Shown here in pieces: positions 18,411 through 27,745 of a DNA stretch of 64,000 nucleotides. Positions within the stretch are counted from its first letter, which is position 1. Every line of letters begins with the position of its first letter. The position numbers and the translations under genes are program-made. Where the stretch lies: NCBI RefSeq assembly GCF_000513895.2, contig NZ_CP165785.1:290667-354666 (forward strand), written 5' to 3'. The DNA comes from Ensifer sp. WSM1721 (GTDB taxonomy: Bacteria; Pseudomonadota; Alphaproteobacteria; Rhizobiales; Rhizobiaceae). The notes beneath the pieces are model-generated. The model was given only the letters and a program-made list of their open reading frames with translations, had not been told where the DNA came from and searched no databases.

Positions 18411-19325
18411 TCAGACCCTTTCTTCGAATTGCTTCAGCCGGATGATGCCGGAGGGGCGTACCAACAGCAGCGCGATTACGAACAGGAATACGAAAACGTC
18501 GCGAAAGGCGCGAATGCCGTCGGGCAAATAGGCCTGCAAAAGCGATGACGCCGCACCCACCAGCAATCCGCCCAACACAGCGCCGGGGAGGCTGCCCATG
18601 CCGCCCACTACCGTCGCGATGAATGCGAATATGATGATGTCGCTAGCCATGGTGGGCGCAAGGACGCCGGTCTGCACGACGAAAAGCAGCGATACGACGC
18701 CCGCCAGCAAACCGCTAATCGCGAAGGACAACGCGATCACAAAATCTGCCCGGACGCCTAGAAACCGTGCCATGCGGAAGTCGTCTGCCGCAGCGCGCAT
18801 CTGGATGCCGAATGGTGTTTTGCGCATGAACAACAGCAGGCCTAAAAGGAGGCCGGCCGTGACACCGATCGTGACGAGTTGTAGGAGCGGTACTCGCAAA
18901 CCGCCGACATCGATCACCTGCGTCAACGACGACCACAGGCCCAACGCCTTGGGGCGGGCCCCGTAGACGGTCATGATGAGGTTCTGAATGACATAGCCAA
19001 GCGCAAAGGAAACGACCATCAGGTTCTGGGGGCTCGCGGTGCGCATTCGTCTGAACACCGCGAAATTGGACAGCAGCGCTACAACCACGCCGAACGTCAG
19101 GATCGCCGCAATGAGGAGCGGCCAGCTCAGGCTGCCGATGAACAGTGTTGAGACCACGTCAGTGGAAGGCAGAATCAGAGCGTAAGCCGAAAGTGCTACG
19201 AAATCGCCATGCGCGAAGTTGATCAGACGCATGATTCCGAACAACAGCCCGATTCCGAGCGCCGCGAGGGCATAGAGACTGCCAAGACTCAAAGCATCGA
19301 TCAGTGTCTGCAGGAAGTGAATCAT
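18411..19325 (-). CDS. Branched-chain-amino-acid-type ABC transporter permease (LivH-like)
   Basis: 304 residues; hydrophobic throughout with the LivH start pattern (LGSLYALAALGIGLLFGIMR) and the coupling loop TPFGIQMRAAADDFRMARFL. Partners with the LivM-like protein to form the membrane channel. Its start overlaps the stop of the LivF-like ATPase gene by four bases. Confidence 0.9.
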   Translation of the reverse strand: MIHFLQTLIDALSLGSLYALAALGIGLLFGIMRLINFAHGDFVALSAYALILPSTDVVSTLFIGSLSWPLLIAAILTFGVVVALLSNFAVFRRMRTASPQNLMVVSFALGYVIQNLIMTVYGARPKALGLWSSLTQVIDVGGLRVPLLQLVTIGVTAGLLLGLLLFMRKTPFGIQMRAAADDFRMARFLGVRADFVIALSFAISGLLAGVVSLLFVVQTGVLAPTMASDIIIFAFIATVVGGMGSLPGAVLGGLLVGAASSLLQAYLPDGIRAFRDVFVFLFVIALLLVRPSGIIRLKQFEERV

Positions 19326-20077
19326 ACCGTTCCCCCCGCGCTGTCATGGTCAAATGTGCCAGCACCGAAATACGCGTCGTGCAGGGTTTCCGCGCCGAGC
19401 GCAGACGGCTTCCCTCGAAGTTGCACGGCGCCCTCACGTAGAACGATGATCTCGTCGGCGTACTTCATGACGCGACGCGAGCTCTGCTCGTTCACGAGGA
19501 GACTTAACCCCTCCTCGGTACGCAACCGCTGCAGGATGTCATAGACTTCGTCGACTATCCGGGGCGCCAAACCGAGGCTTGGCTCATCGATCAGCACCAG
19601 CCGAGGGCGACACATCAATGCGCGACCAATTACAAGCATCTGCTGCTCTCCACCCGACATTTTTCCTCCGGGCTGGCGAAGTCGCTCCTTCAGGCGCGGG
19701 AAGTAACCGAACACCCGCTCAAGATCGATCTCGACCGCGTTCCGGTCCTTTCGTCTGAATGTTCCCACCCTCAGGTTCTCTTCGACAGTCAGACTGGAAA
19801 AAACATGTCTCCCCTCGGGCACAAACGACAGGCCGGCCGCGGCGATCACCTCCGGAGCGGCGCCGGTAATGTCTTTGCCTTCGAAGACGATCGTTCCAGA
19901 GCTTACTGTGTTTCCGCCAGCAATTGCGCCGAGCGTAGACGACTTCCCGGCGCCATTAGGTCCAATGATAGCTATCAGGCCCTTTGTCGGAACTTCGAAA
20001 GACACGCCGTTCAGTACCATCGCTCTGCCGTAGCCGAGACGCAGCCCCCGAACCTGAAGGATATCATCGACCATCAT
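19322..20077 (-). CDS. ABC transporter ATPase (LivF-like)
   Basis: 251 residues; Walker A GPNGAGKSS, signature KMSGGEQQML, Walker B RLVLIDEPSLGLAP, and an LLVNEQSS switch region in place of the usual LLVEQN. The start is ATGATG at 20077/20074, four bases below the LivG-like gene. It energises import with its LivG-like partner. Confidence 0.92.
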   Translation of the reverse strand: MMVDDILQVRGLRLGYGRAMVLNGVSFEVPTKGLIAIIGPNGAGKSSTLGAIAGGNTVSSGTIVFEGKDITGAAPEVIAAAGLSFVPEGRHVFSSLTVEENLRVGTFRRKDRNAVEIDLERVFGYFPRLKERLRQPGGKMSGGEQQMLVIGRALMCRPRLVLIDEPSLGLAPRIVDEVYDILQRLRTEEGLSLLVNEQSSRRVMKYADEIIVLREGAVQLRGKPSALGAETLHDAYFGAGTFDHDSAGGTV

Positions 20078-20080
20078 GGC

Positions 20081-20815
20081 TCATCCCTCTGCACCCAGGT
20101 AGGCGTCAATGACTGCCCGGTCATTGCGGACTTCGGCGGCTCGTCCTTGGGCCAATGTGCGTCCCCCATCGAGGACGTGGACGCGGTCGCAAAGCCCTAG
20201 CACCACTGCCATGTTGTGCTCGATCAGCAGGATACCGCAGCCTTGCTCCAGCCGGATTATGCGGATCAGCGCCGTCAGCTGCTCGCATTCGTGGTCCGAC
20301 ATTCCTGCTGCCGGCTCATCCAGAAGCAAGAAGTCCGGCTTCATCAGGAGTGCTCTCGCGATCCCAACACGGCGCTCATCGGTATAGGGCAGGGTGCCGG
20401 CAAGCTGATGGGCAAATTGCGCGATCCCCATCCAGTCCAACAATTCAGAGGCCTTCCGCTGCGCCGCCCTTCGCGACAGACCGAGCGCCACGCCGGTGAC
20501 TTCGACATTATCGAGCACCGACATGTCACGGAACAATCGGCCGCCCTGAAATGTTCGTGCCACCCCCGCCTTCCGGAAGGCCGCCGCGTCCCAGCGGACC
20601 GTATCTTGCCCGCCGAGCCTAACACGTCCTTCGGTAGGCAGTTGAAAACCTGAGAGGCAGTTGACAAGTGTAGTTTTGCCAGCGCCGTTCGGCCCGATCA
20701 GCCCGAGGATCTCACCCTTTTCGAGAGTGAGCGACACACCTGAGATCGCTCGCAAACCGTCGAACGTCACCGAAACCGCCTCGGCGGCCAAGCTGGGAGG
20801 AACAGCCGCGTTCAT
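20081..20815 (-). CDS. ABC transporter ATPase (LivG-like)
   Basis: 244 residues; Walker A GPNGAGKTT, Walker B DFLLLDEPAAGM, H-loop IEHNM, and the Liv-type signature LPYTDERRVGIARAL in place of canonical LSGGQ. The gap to the upstream HyuB-like gene is 73 bases. Confidence 0.92.
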   Translation of the reverse strand: MNAAVPPSLAAEAVSVTFDGLRAISGVSLTLEKGEILGLIGPNGAGKTTLVNCLSGFQLPTEGRVRLGGQDTVRWDAAAFRKAGVARTFQGGRLFRDMSVLDNVEVTGVALGLSRRAAQRKASELLDWMGIAQFAHQLAGTLPYTDERRVGIARALLMKPDFLLLDEPAAGMSDHECEQLTALIRIIRLEQGCGILLIEHNMAVVLGLCDRVHVLDGGRTLAQGRAAEVRNDRAVIDAYLGAEG

Positions 20816-20888
20816 CTGTGCCTCCGGTAGCGGTCATCGAGAGCACGACGAACCATGATTTGCCTGCGGATGAATTGCGAGAAGGGCA

Positions 20889-22673
20889 TCAGCCAATACC
20901 CCGCAGTAACGCAGTCCCAATCTCGTCCACCGCCAGCGAATCGTTGGCAATGGATCCTGTGAACACCACGCCATAGAGATCACGGGCGCGCTCGATTGTT
21001 TCGTAACCCTCCAAGACATCCTTGCGAACAAGCTCGACGTCGCGCGCTAGCGGATTACCGTAGCCGCCCCCGGACGTGTGCCAACCCCGAAGCCGCTCAC
21101 CCTTTTGTAATGTCCTGACGACCATGCTCGGGAGTTCCTCGGCGGCACCATCTGCGCTGACGAGCCAGTGCTGGGACGTTATACCGTCCCTGCCGCCCCG
21201 CACGCCCTTCGGCGCGGTCTCAAGCCCGTCACAGTTCCAGATGAACTCGATTGGGCTGTCCTTCGGCGTGATCGACATCTCGAGCGCCGGGCCCCCCCGG
21301 AATTCACCTGCGCCGCCAGTTCCCGATTTAAGCCTGCAGTACTCAACCTCGAAAGGATGCTTTAGTTCGTCGATCTCGATTGAGTCGCGATACATCAGAC
21401 CGGCAACAACAGGGATGGAGTAGGTTGGCCAGCCGTCAGCTGATGGACTGCCAGGACCTCCTGCCGATCCAATGCAGATCTGATTCACGTAGGATGTCGC
21501 TCCGTAGCGATGGTCGTTGCCAGAAACAACCGCAAAACCGAGCCCGACACCCACACCGCCTTCTGCGAGTCCCCATTCGGCGCTGACGCGGGCAAATGCC
21601 GACTGCACGACATTCACCACGCGGTCTGCGATGTTCGTGGTTGAGACTGAGCAACTGTGTGGAAAACGCGGTTTTCCGAGGATCGAGCCCTCGCGGAACC
21701 GCAGACGGATGCGGCGGAAGGAGCCATCATTGCGCGGCACCCGAATGCTCATCGAGTTGAACACACCCGCCACAGCTGCCGCAGAAGCAGAGGCCAGGCT
21801 AAGATTCAAGCCAACCGGAAGGCTGTCGACGTTCTCGGTCAGATCAATCTCGATCATGGCCGCTTCCGGATCGATCTCCAGTGATACCCGCAGAGGTACA
21901 CCGTCCGGGAGCAGCCCCGGCAGTGCATCGTGACGGCCTGAATTCGACAGTCGAGTCCGAGGCATCTGCTGAAGCGCCTTAACCATCAGCTCTTCAGAAT
22001 AGTCGAGCCAATCGTTGATGAACGCCCGTATCTGCTCCTTGCCGTACTTGCCGCAGAGCTCTTTCAATCGCCGTTCGGCGATCCTGGCCGATCCGATTCC
22101 TGCCAGAAAATCACCATACCATTGATTGGGAACGCGGATCCGCGCGCGGCACATGCGCACGATATCCTCGTTCATCTTGTAGTCTCGCTGGACTCTCACT
22201 GCCGGAAAAATCAGTGCGCCCTCCGCATACTGGTCGCGCGCGCCTGCCATGTAGGTGGTCGGAAGCGCGTTACCGATGTCGGCCTGATGCGCTTTGGCCA
22301 CTGCGGTGAACATATGTTCGCCGTCGATAAACACAGGCACGAGAAACGCGTGGTCTGCGGGATGGCTGTTGCCGTTATAGGGATCGTTATGGAGGTAGCA
22401 GTCCCCCTCGCGCAGGTCATGGCCGTGGAACTTCTGCATTGCTGATGTCAGCAGATCCGATCCGAAGATGTGGATCGGCAGCCCTTCGGCGGATGCGAGC
22501 AGTCGATTGTCAGAGGTCACGATCGAACAGCTGAAATCTCGAGCACTATTGATCACGGCGGAGCGCGCCGACCTCAACATCGCGTTCGTCATCTCGCGGA
22601 TGATGCTGTCGATGCGGTTAGCAATGATTGCAGTCAGGAAGGGATCGAAGCTCGAGCTTACCGGCTGTTCCAT
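20889..22673 (-). CDS. Hydantoinase B / oxoprolinase family subunit (HyuB-like)
   Basis: 594 residues from MEQPVSSSFDPF; an AAGGAGG lies just upstream of this ATG, and the gene follows hyuA-like by 11 bases. It shows the family marks RDFSCSIV, DCYLHNDPYNGNSHPADHAF, and the glycine-rich C-terminal GGPALEMSI...RGGRDGI and SGGGYGNP. HyuA/HyuB pairs use ATP to open lactam-like or hydantoin rings (5-oxoproline, N-methylhydantoin, caprolactam) or, in carboxylase relatives, to carboxylate ketones. The substrate is not determined by these motifs. Its place between a solute-binding protein gene and transporter genes ties ring opening to uptake. Confidence 0.9.
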   Translation of the reverse strand: MEQPVSSSFDPFLTAIIANRIDSIIREMTNAMLRSARSAVINSARDFSCSIVTSDNRLLASAEGLPIHIFGSDLLTSAMQKFHGHDLREGDCYLHNDPYNGNSHPADHAFLVPVFIDGEHMFTAVAKAHQADIGNALPTTYMAGARDQYAEGALIFPAVRVQRDYKMNEDIVRMCRARIRVPNQWYGDFLAGIGSARIAERRLKELCGKYGKEQIRAFINDWLDYSEELMVKALQQMPRTRLSNSGRHDALPGLLPDGVPLRVSLEIDPEAAMIEIDLTENVDSLPVGLNLSLASASAAAVAGVFNSMSIRVPRNDGSFRRIRLRFREGSILGKPRFPHSCSVSTTNIADRVVNVVQSAFARVSAEWGLAEGGVGVGLGFAVVSGNDHRYGATSYVNQICIGSAGGPGSPSADGWPTYSIPVVAGLMYRDSIEIDELKHPFEVEYCRLKSGTGGAGEFRGGPALEMSITPKDSPIEFIWNCDGLETAPKGVRGGRDGITSQHWLVSADGAAEELPSMVVRTLQKGERLRGWHTSGGGYGNPLARDVELVRKDVLEGYETIERARDLYGVVFTGSIANDSLAVDEIGTALLRGIG

Positions 22674-22684
22674 CTTGTCCTCCT

Positions 22685-24763
22685 TCAGATTTCCAGCAGG
22701 TAGTTGCCGGCGCCGCTGATCGTTGCCGACATTCCCGGATAAACGACCAGCGTGGTCGTCGGCTCCTCGATGATCGCAGGACCTTGGATGCGGAGGCCCG
22801 GAAACATGTCGCGCGGCTTGAGGATCGGAGTTGCGACTGGCGACGCCCCACCGAAGAAACAGTCGCGCTTTGCAAGTCCAGCGCAAAATTCGGGGTCCGC
22901 ACTGCAAACCTCGACTTCGGGAGAGGAGGCGGGATCGCCGCCCAGGGGAATGCTCAGGCGGGCCTTCCAGTTTATGAATTCAACCGGACTGCCCTCGTCT
23001 CGCACAGCAAAAAGCCGCTCATGTACGCGGTGGAACTCCTCCTTCAGTGCTTCGACGTCGGCCAATGTCTTAAGACCCGAGGCGGGAACCGGTGTGTCGA
23101 GTTCCCAGACCTGGCCGGCGTAGCGAGCTTCAGCTATGAATTCTATCCGATGGTTTACGCTTTGATCCAGCTGGATTGCGAAGGCATCAAGTTTGGCTTT
23201 GAGGCGACAAAGGACCGCGTGAACCCCTTCAAAGTTGAAAGCTTGGGTGGATGTCACGAGGCTCGCCGCTTCTTCCGAGACGATGTTCGCATACTGCATG
23301 CCAGCCGCCGACAGTGCCGAGGCGGTCTTAGGCAGGATGACGCGATTACAGCCGAGTTCCTTTGCAATCAGCATTATGTTCAAACCGGCCGCCCCGCCGC
23401 CGGCTACGATGGAGCTTTCGCGTGGGTTGAGGCCTTCGTTGATGGTGATGTCACCGATTGCCCTGATCATCAGCTCGGATGCTAGGGTCAGGATACGATA
23501 GGCGCACTCCTCAGCGCCCAGGCCGATCTTGGAGGACACGGTCCCGATCGCTCGGCGTGCAGCAGGAACGTCGAGTGTCATTCTGCCGCCCAGGAAGAAG
23601 TTTGGGTCGAAGTAACCCAAAACCGCCGCAGCGTCTGAAACCGTTGGCAGCTCTCCTCTACGACCGTAGCAAGCCGGCCCAGGCTCCGAACCAGCCGATT
23701 GCGGCCCCACATGCATCAACCCTCCTTCGTCGATCCATGCAATAGAGCCGCCGCCAGCCCCAACGGAGCGCATGTCCACGGCCGAAATCGCCATAAGGTC
23801 GCCCACATATTGAGGACCAAGCCAGGTGTCGCGCGTGAAGGTAAGGCGACCGTCTCGAACCAGGCCCACGTCGAAAGTAGTGCCGCCGGTATCGCACACG
23901 ATGACGTTGTCGCCGTAGCTTTCCTGTTTGGCGTAGGCGCGCGAGGAGATCGGGGCCATCGCCGGTCCGGAGCCAATCGTATAGATCGGTTTGGCCACGA
24001 CCGCTTCTATGTTGGTACAGCCGCCCGAGGTAATTGAGACGAGGATTTCGCCTTTGTAGCCGGCCTTGCGAAGGTCGGTCTCGAGCTGACGGAGGTGTTC
24101 CTGCATTAAAGGTTTCAGCGAAGCGTCGATTGCCGTGGCCGAGGCGCGGCGGTATTCGCGTACGATCGGGATCAATTGGTGGGACAGAGTATAGGGAGTG
24201 CCGGGGGCCATTTCGTCCAGCAACCGTGCGAAAGCCAGTTCATGAGCACCATTTGCCACAGACCAGAGAAAACAGACCGCAACTGCTTCGAAGCCTCGTT
24301 CGACGATCTGGGCTACCGACTTGCGCGCCTGTGCTTCATCGAACGGCACCGAAACGGTGCCTTCCGAGGACATGCGTTCCACAATCTCGAATGTGCAGCG
24401 CCGCGGTATGTAGGGGTCAGGATAGGGAGTGCGGAAATCGTGTGGGTCGAATTTGCCCGCTTCTCTCAAGACGAGGGTGTCAGGGAACCCGGCGGTGGTT
24501 ACGAAAGCCGTTTTTGCAACGCGCTTGGTAACGATGGCGTTGGTAGCGCGGGTCGTCCCATAAACAAGCAGCTCGGTATCAGCCAGCAGCTCGTCGAGAG
24601 TCATTTTCTTTTCCGCGGCAGCCGCAGCCACCGCTTCGCGCATACCGGAAAAGACCCGTTCATGTGTTGTCAGCGCCTTGCCGATGGCTGGTTTCCCGTC
24701 GGGCCCCCTAATCACTACGTCCGTGAAGGTGCCGCCAGTGTCAATCGAGATGACGTAAGACAT
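22685..24763 (-). CDS. Hydantoinase A / oxoprolinase family subunit (HyuA-like)
   Basis: 692 residues from MSYVISIDTGGTFTDVV, the classical start carrying the ATP-binding phosphate loop of the actin-like fold. The second nucleotide motif is VIVCDTGGTTFDVGLV and the third VAGGGAAGLN. It provides the ATP-dependent activation of a ring amide or ketone together with the HyuB-like subunit. It is about the expected length with no truncation. A short stem-loop lies between it and the binding-protein gene, suggesting that the binding protein is made in excess of the enzymes. Confidence 0.92.
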   Translation of the reverse strand: MSYVISIDTGGTFTDVVIRGPDGKPAIGKALTTHERVFSGMREAVAAAAAEKKMTLDELLADTELLVYGTTRATNAIVTKRVAKTAFVTTAGFPDTLVLREAGKFDPHDFRTPYPDPYIPRRCTFEIVERMSSEGTVSVPFDEAQARKSVAQIVERGFEAVAVCFLWSVANGAHELAFARLLDEMAPGTPYTLSHQLIPIVREYRRASATAIDASLKPLMQEHLRQLETDLRKAGYKGEILVSITSGGCTNIEAVVAKPIYTIGSGPAMAPISSRAYAKQESYGDNVIVCDTGGTTFDVGLVRDGRLTFTRDTWLGPQYVGDLMAISAVDMRSVGAGGGSIAWIDEGGLMHVGPQSAGSEPGPACYGRRGELPTVSDAAAVLGYFDPNFFLGGRMTLDVPAARRAIGTVSSKIGLGAEECAYRILTLASELMIRAIGDITINEGLNPRESSIVAGGGAAGLNIMLIAKELGCNRVILPKTASALSAAGMQYANIVSEEAASLVTSTQAFNFEGVHAVLCRLKAKLDAFAIQLDQSVNHRIEFIAEARYAGQVWELDTPVPASGLKTLADVEALKEEFHRVHERLFAVRDEGSPVEFINWKARLSIPLGGDPASSPEVEVCSADPEFCAGLAKRDCFFGGASPVATPILKPRDMFPGLRIQGPAIIEEPTTTLVVYPGMSATISGAGNYLLEI

Positions 24764-24785
24764 GCTTGCTCTTTTCCACCTAACT

Positions 24786-24801
24786 GGTCGCTCCAGCGAC
24801 C
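24786..24801 (-). other. Intergenic stem-loop between binding-protein gene and hyuA-like gene
   Basis: A GGTCGC/GCGACC inverted repeat with a four-base loop, in the 79-base gap. There is no T-run, so it is more likely a transcript-stabilising or attenuating hairpin than a full terminator. Confidence 0.4.
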
Positions 24802-24842
24802 CCAGCGCTTCGACGCCGGGATCAGTCTTTTTGCCAAGCGGA

Positions 24843-26078
24843 TCAGTTGCGGCCGAACAACACGTCCTGCGGAAGGGGATTCGGCAAGCTGTAGCGATCC
24901 GCCACGTGAACCTTGCCAGCGTCGTGGCTCAGGATCAGCATTTCGGCGTTCGTTTGGATGTGCAACTGTGGAGAGAAGCTGCGTGGACCGATGAAAGTCT
25001 TCTCATCTTTCATTGCGTCCAGGGCGGCTGCAACTTGGGAGCCGTCTGTGCCACCGGTTTTTTCGACCGCTCTGGCCCATAGGTCCAGGAAAGCGTAGAT
25101 AGGATAGCCGTAGGTAGTCGCCGGCAAGCTCCCGTAAGCCGCTTTGTAGCGCTCATTCAGGGAATTGATTTCTGCGCGGGGATCATCGCCGTGCACTGAA
25201 GCGGCGACGGGAAGGTAGAAGTCCTTAAGCCCTGGGACGGCGTCGATCCAGTACGACCCGTCCATCGCACTACCACCGAGAATTGGCAGCTCGACGCCTG
25301 CGGCGCGAATTTGGCGCAGCGCGCTCGCACCACCCGGAACGTAGCTGCAGAGCATGATCGCGTCAGGCTTTTCGGTGGCGGTCGCGAGACGGGTAATTTG
25401 TGACTGAATCGAAGGATCATCGTTCAAGAACGTGTCCTCGCCAACGATCTGCATTCCCTTTGTCTCAGATACGGCCCAGCGGAAGCCCGCGCAGAGCGAC
25501 TTGTCGTATTCCGTCATGGTATCGAGGAGTACGTAAGGCCGCTTCACGCCAAGCTTCTCATTGGCCCAGCGGGCCATGACGGCTCCCTGAACGTGAGCAG
25601 CAACCGAGGTTGTGTAGGAGAGAGGGCCCACGCCCTGCACCCCGGCCTTCGGGTCTTCGGCACAGAGAAACACAGATATTTTGCCTGCTCGCTCGGCCGC
25701 GCCGGCGGCGGGAGAGCCGAAATCATAGTCACATGACACAACGACCAGATCGGCGCCTGCATCGACGACCGTCTGACCAGCACGGGCTCCCTCTATGCGA
25801 TCGGATTTCGTGTCAGAGATCGCGAAATCGATCGGCTTGCCCAGAAGACCGCCTGCTGCGTTGCGGTCCTTGATCCAGAGCTGCGCCATCTTTTGCGCAT
25901 CTCCGTCGAATCCCACCATGAATCCGGACTGCGCAGTGGCAAATCCGATAGTTATCTGATCGGCCCAGGCTGCAGAATACGTCGTGGCAACAAGAAGGGA
26001 ACCCATGATAGATGCGATCGAACCACGTCGCGCGAACCTTTGGGTATTTAGAAAGAAGCTGGTTTTCTCCTGGCTCAT
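24843..26078 (-). CDS. Periplasmic substrate-binding protein of the Liv-type ABC importer
   Basis: 411 residues. A signal peptide is visible: basic FARRGS, hydrophobic IMGSLLVATTYSAAWA, then DQITIGFATAQSGF as the start of the mature protein. The type-1 periplasmic-binding fold continues with ASGGLLGKP-like NAAGGLLGKPIDF and VVSCDYDFGSPA. First gene of the importer/HyuAB unit; two predicted TetR operators sit 12-50 bases upstream. The ligand cannot be told, but the coupling to HyuAB suggests a ring amide or a related compound. Confidence 0.88.
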   Translation of the reverse strand: MSQEKTSFFLNTQRFARRGSIASIMGSLLVATTYSAAWADQITIGFATAQSGFMVGFDGDAQKMAQLWIKDRNAAGGLLGKPIDFAISDTKSDRIEGARAGQTVVDAGADLVVVSCDYDFGSPAAGAAERAGKISVFLCAEDPKAGVQGVGPLSYTTSVAAHVQGAVMARWANEKLGVKRPYVLLDTMTEYDKSLCAGFRWAVSETKGMQIVGEDTFLNDDPSIQSQITRLATATEKPDAIMLCSYVPGGASALRQIRAAGVELPILGGSAMDGSYWIDAVPGLKDFYLPVAASVHGDDPRAEINSLNERYKAAYGSLPATTYGYPIYAFLDLWARAVEKTGGTDGSQVAAALDAMKDEKTFIGPRSFSPQLHIQTNAEMLILSHDAGKVHVADRYSLPNPLPQDVLFGRN

Positions 26079-26089
26079 GTTTTCGTTCC

Positions 26090-26128
26090 CCTTATGAACG
26101 TTCGTTCGTCTAATTAACGTTCATTCAT
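26090..26128. promoter_or_regulatory. Two adjacent predicted TetR operators upstream of the importer/HyuAB operon
   Basis: 26109-26128 reads TCTAATTAACGTTCATTCAT (strong match on the reverse strand); 26090-26109 reads CCTTATGAACGTTCGTTCGT (weaker). The central AACGTTC cores are 19 bases apart, so bound dimers would lie on adjacent turns of the helix. It is the only doubled site in the island and lies 12 bases from the binding-protein start. Confidence 0.7.
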
Positions 26129-26187
26129 CCTTGCGCCGGAAGACATCCTTGTCAAGAGCACCCTGGCCGTCCTCATGGCCCCTTTGA

Positions 26188-27702
26188 CTATTGATCTCGT
26201 TGGGAGAGATATTCGGCTCTAACCGCCCGCCGGTCGAGTTTTCCCGACGCTGTTCGCGGAAGATCATTGCTGACGATGATCGCCTCGGGGACGGCGTAGC
26301 CGGGAAGCTGAGTGCGCAAGAAGTCCAGGACAGCTGCTACGTCTACCGTTCTACCAGGACGTGGCTCCAGCGCTGCGAGGACGCTGTTTTGCAAAACCGG
26401 GTGAGGAACGGCGAAGACCACGGCCTGCGCAACGTCCGGGACATTGGCCATCACGCCCTCTATGAATGAGGGGAGGATCTTTTCGCCCCCGCGATTAATG
26501 ACATCGTCTCGGCGGCCGACATGGTAGAGCAGGCCAAGCTCACGACGCTCGGCAAGGTCGCCCGTCCGAAGCCAATCACCCTCGATCTTTTCAGCGGTGA
26601 CATCGGGCCGACGCCAGTATTCGCGCATCCTGGTCTCGCCCCTAACCCAAATCTCGCCCGCGACGCCATCGGGAACGTCCTTACCGTCTTCGCCAACGAG
26701 GCGCAGGTCAACTCCTTTTGCCGGGTAGCCGATTGAGTCCCCATGGGTGAGGATCTTCTCAGCGGGAAGAAGGGTGCAGCAGGACGTAAACTCCGTCAGC
26801 CCATATCCGTGCACCAAACGAAGGGCCGGCCAACGTTGGTGCATCTCTAGCGACCATGGGGCAGGCATCGGCGACCCGCCGAATAGGACCAATTGCGCCG
26901 GACCATAGATTGCGTCAGCGCCTTCGGCCGTCATCATCATCCTCAGGACGCTCGGAACTGCGGTGACGAAGGTCACCGGTCGCCGGCGGCACGCATCCAC
27001 GGCAGCTTGCGTTCGATAGCGCAGCAGCAGATCGGAACGACCACCGCGAAGAATCATCGTGCAGAGCTGGTCGACGAAACCGGTATTATGAAACAGGGGC
27101 GCAACGATCAGGGTTGATTGCGACGCCTCTTCGCCGAGCAATTCGGCATACACCTGCACCGCTTTCCTTAGGGCATTGTGCGTGATCACCGCCCCCTTTG
27201 GAATGCCAGTCGTCCCTGACGTAAAACTGATCAGGGCGTCTTCGGCGGGAGCTGGCATGTCCGCCGGTTGCCGAACTCCATGGACACCGAAAAATGATCT
27301 CGCGGCATTGCCGGTAATAGAGTACACCTCGATGCCGCGGCAATCATTGAACATTGCCGCATGGCTGTCGTCAGCCAAGGCCACCCTGGCCCCCAGAAGC
27401 TCGACGAGCTCCCCCACCTGCGCAGGCGCCAGCCGATTGTTCATGGGCACGGAAATGGCGCCAATCCGCATCGTTGCCAGATAACACACCACCCATTGCC
27501 AGGTGTTGTTCCCGACAACGATCACCCGATCCTGCCTGCCGATGCCAAGCGCAACAAGTCGCCGAGAGGCAGCTTCCACCTCTGAGGCCAGCCGGCCGTA
27601 CGATATTTCCACATCGCCGTCGGTCAGCGCGATTGCATCGGGCGTGCGCTCACTCCAATCTGCCAAGGCATGAATGATCGTCGGATAGTTGCGGTAAGTC
27701 AC
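26188..27702 (-). CDS. AMP-forming acyl-CoA synthetase / ligase
   Basis: 504 residues of the ANL superfamily: P-loop-like FTSGTTGIPKGA, GYGLTE, the D in DWLRTGDLA, the hinge GRRDDVINRGGEKI and the catalytic lysine in TASGKLDRR. Converts a carboxylic acid to its CoA ester using ATP. It is the last gene of the BKACE-SDR-SDR-ligase operon. The acid is unknown; an activated acid would feed the SDRs, the biotin-dependent carboxylase or the CoA-transferase steps. Confidence 0.92.
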   Translation of the reverse strand: MTYRNYPTIIHALADWSERTPDAIALTDGDVEISYGRLASEVEAASRRLVALGIGRQDRVIVVGNNTWQWVVCYLATMRIGAISVPMNNRLAPAQVGELVELLGARVALADDSHAAMFNDCRGIEVYSITGNAARSFFGVHGVRQPADMPAPAEDALISFTSGTTGIPKGAVITHNALRKAVQVYAELLGEEASQSTLIVAPLFHNTGFVDQLCTMILRGGRSDLLLRYRTQAAVDACRRRPVTFVTAVPSVLRMMMTAEGADAIYGPAQLVLFGGSPMPAPWSLEMHQRWPALRLVHGYGLTEFTSCCTLLPAEKILTHGDSIGYPAKGVDLRLVGEDGKDVPDGVAGEIWVRGETRMREYWRRPDVTAEKIEGDWLRTGDLAERRELGLLYHVGRRDDVINRGGEKILPSFIEGVMANVPDVAQAVVFAVPHPVLQNSVLAALEPRPGRTVDVAAVLDFLRTQLPGYAVPEAIIVSNDLPRTASGKLDRRAVRAEYLSQRDQ

Positions 27703-27745
27703 TGGCTTCTCCCGTCACGAGGCCGCATTTTTCCTGTTCGCCCCG

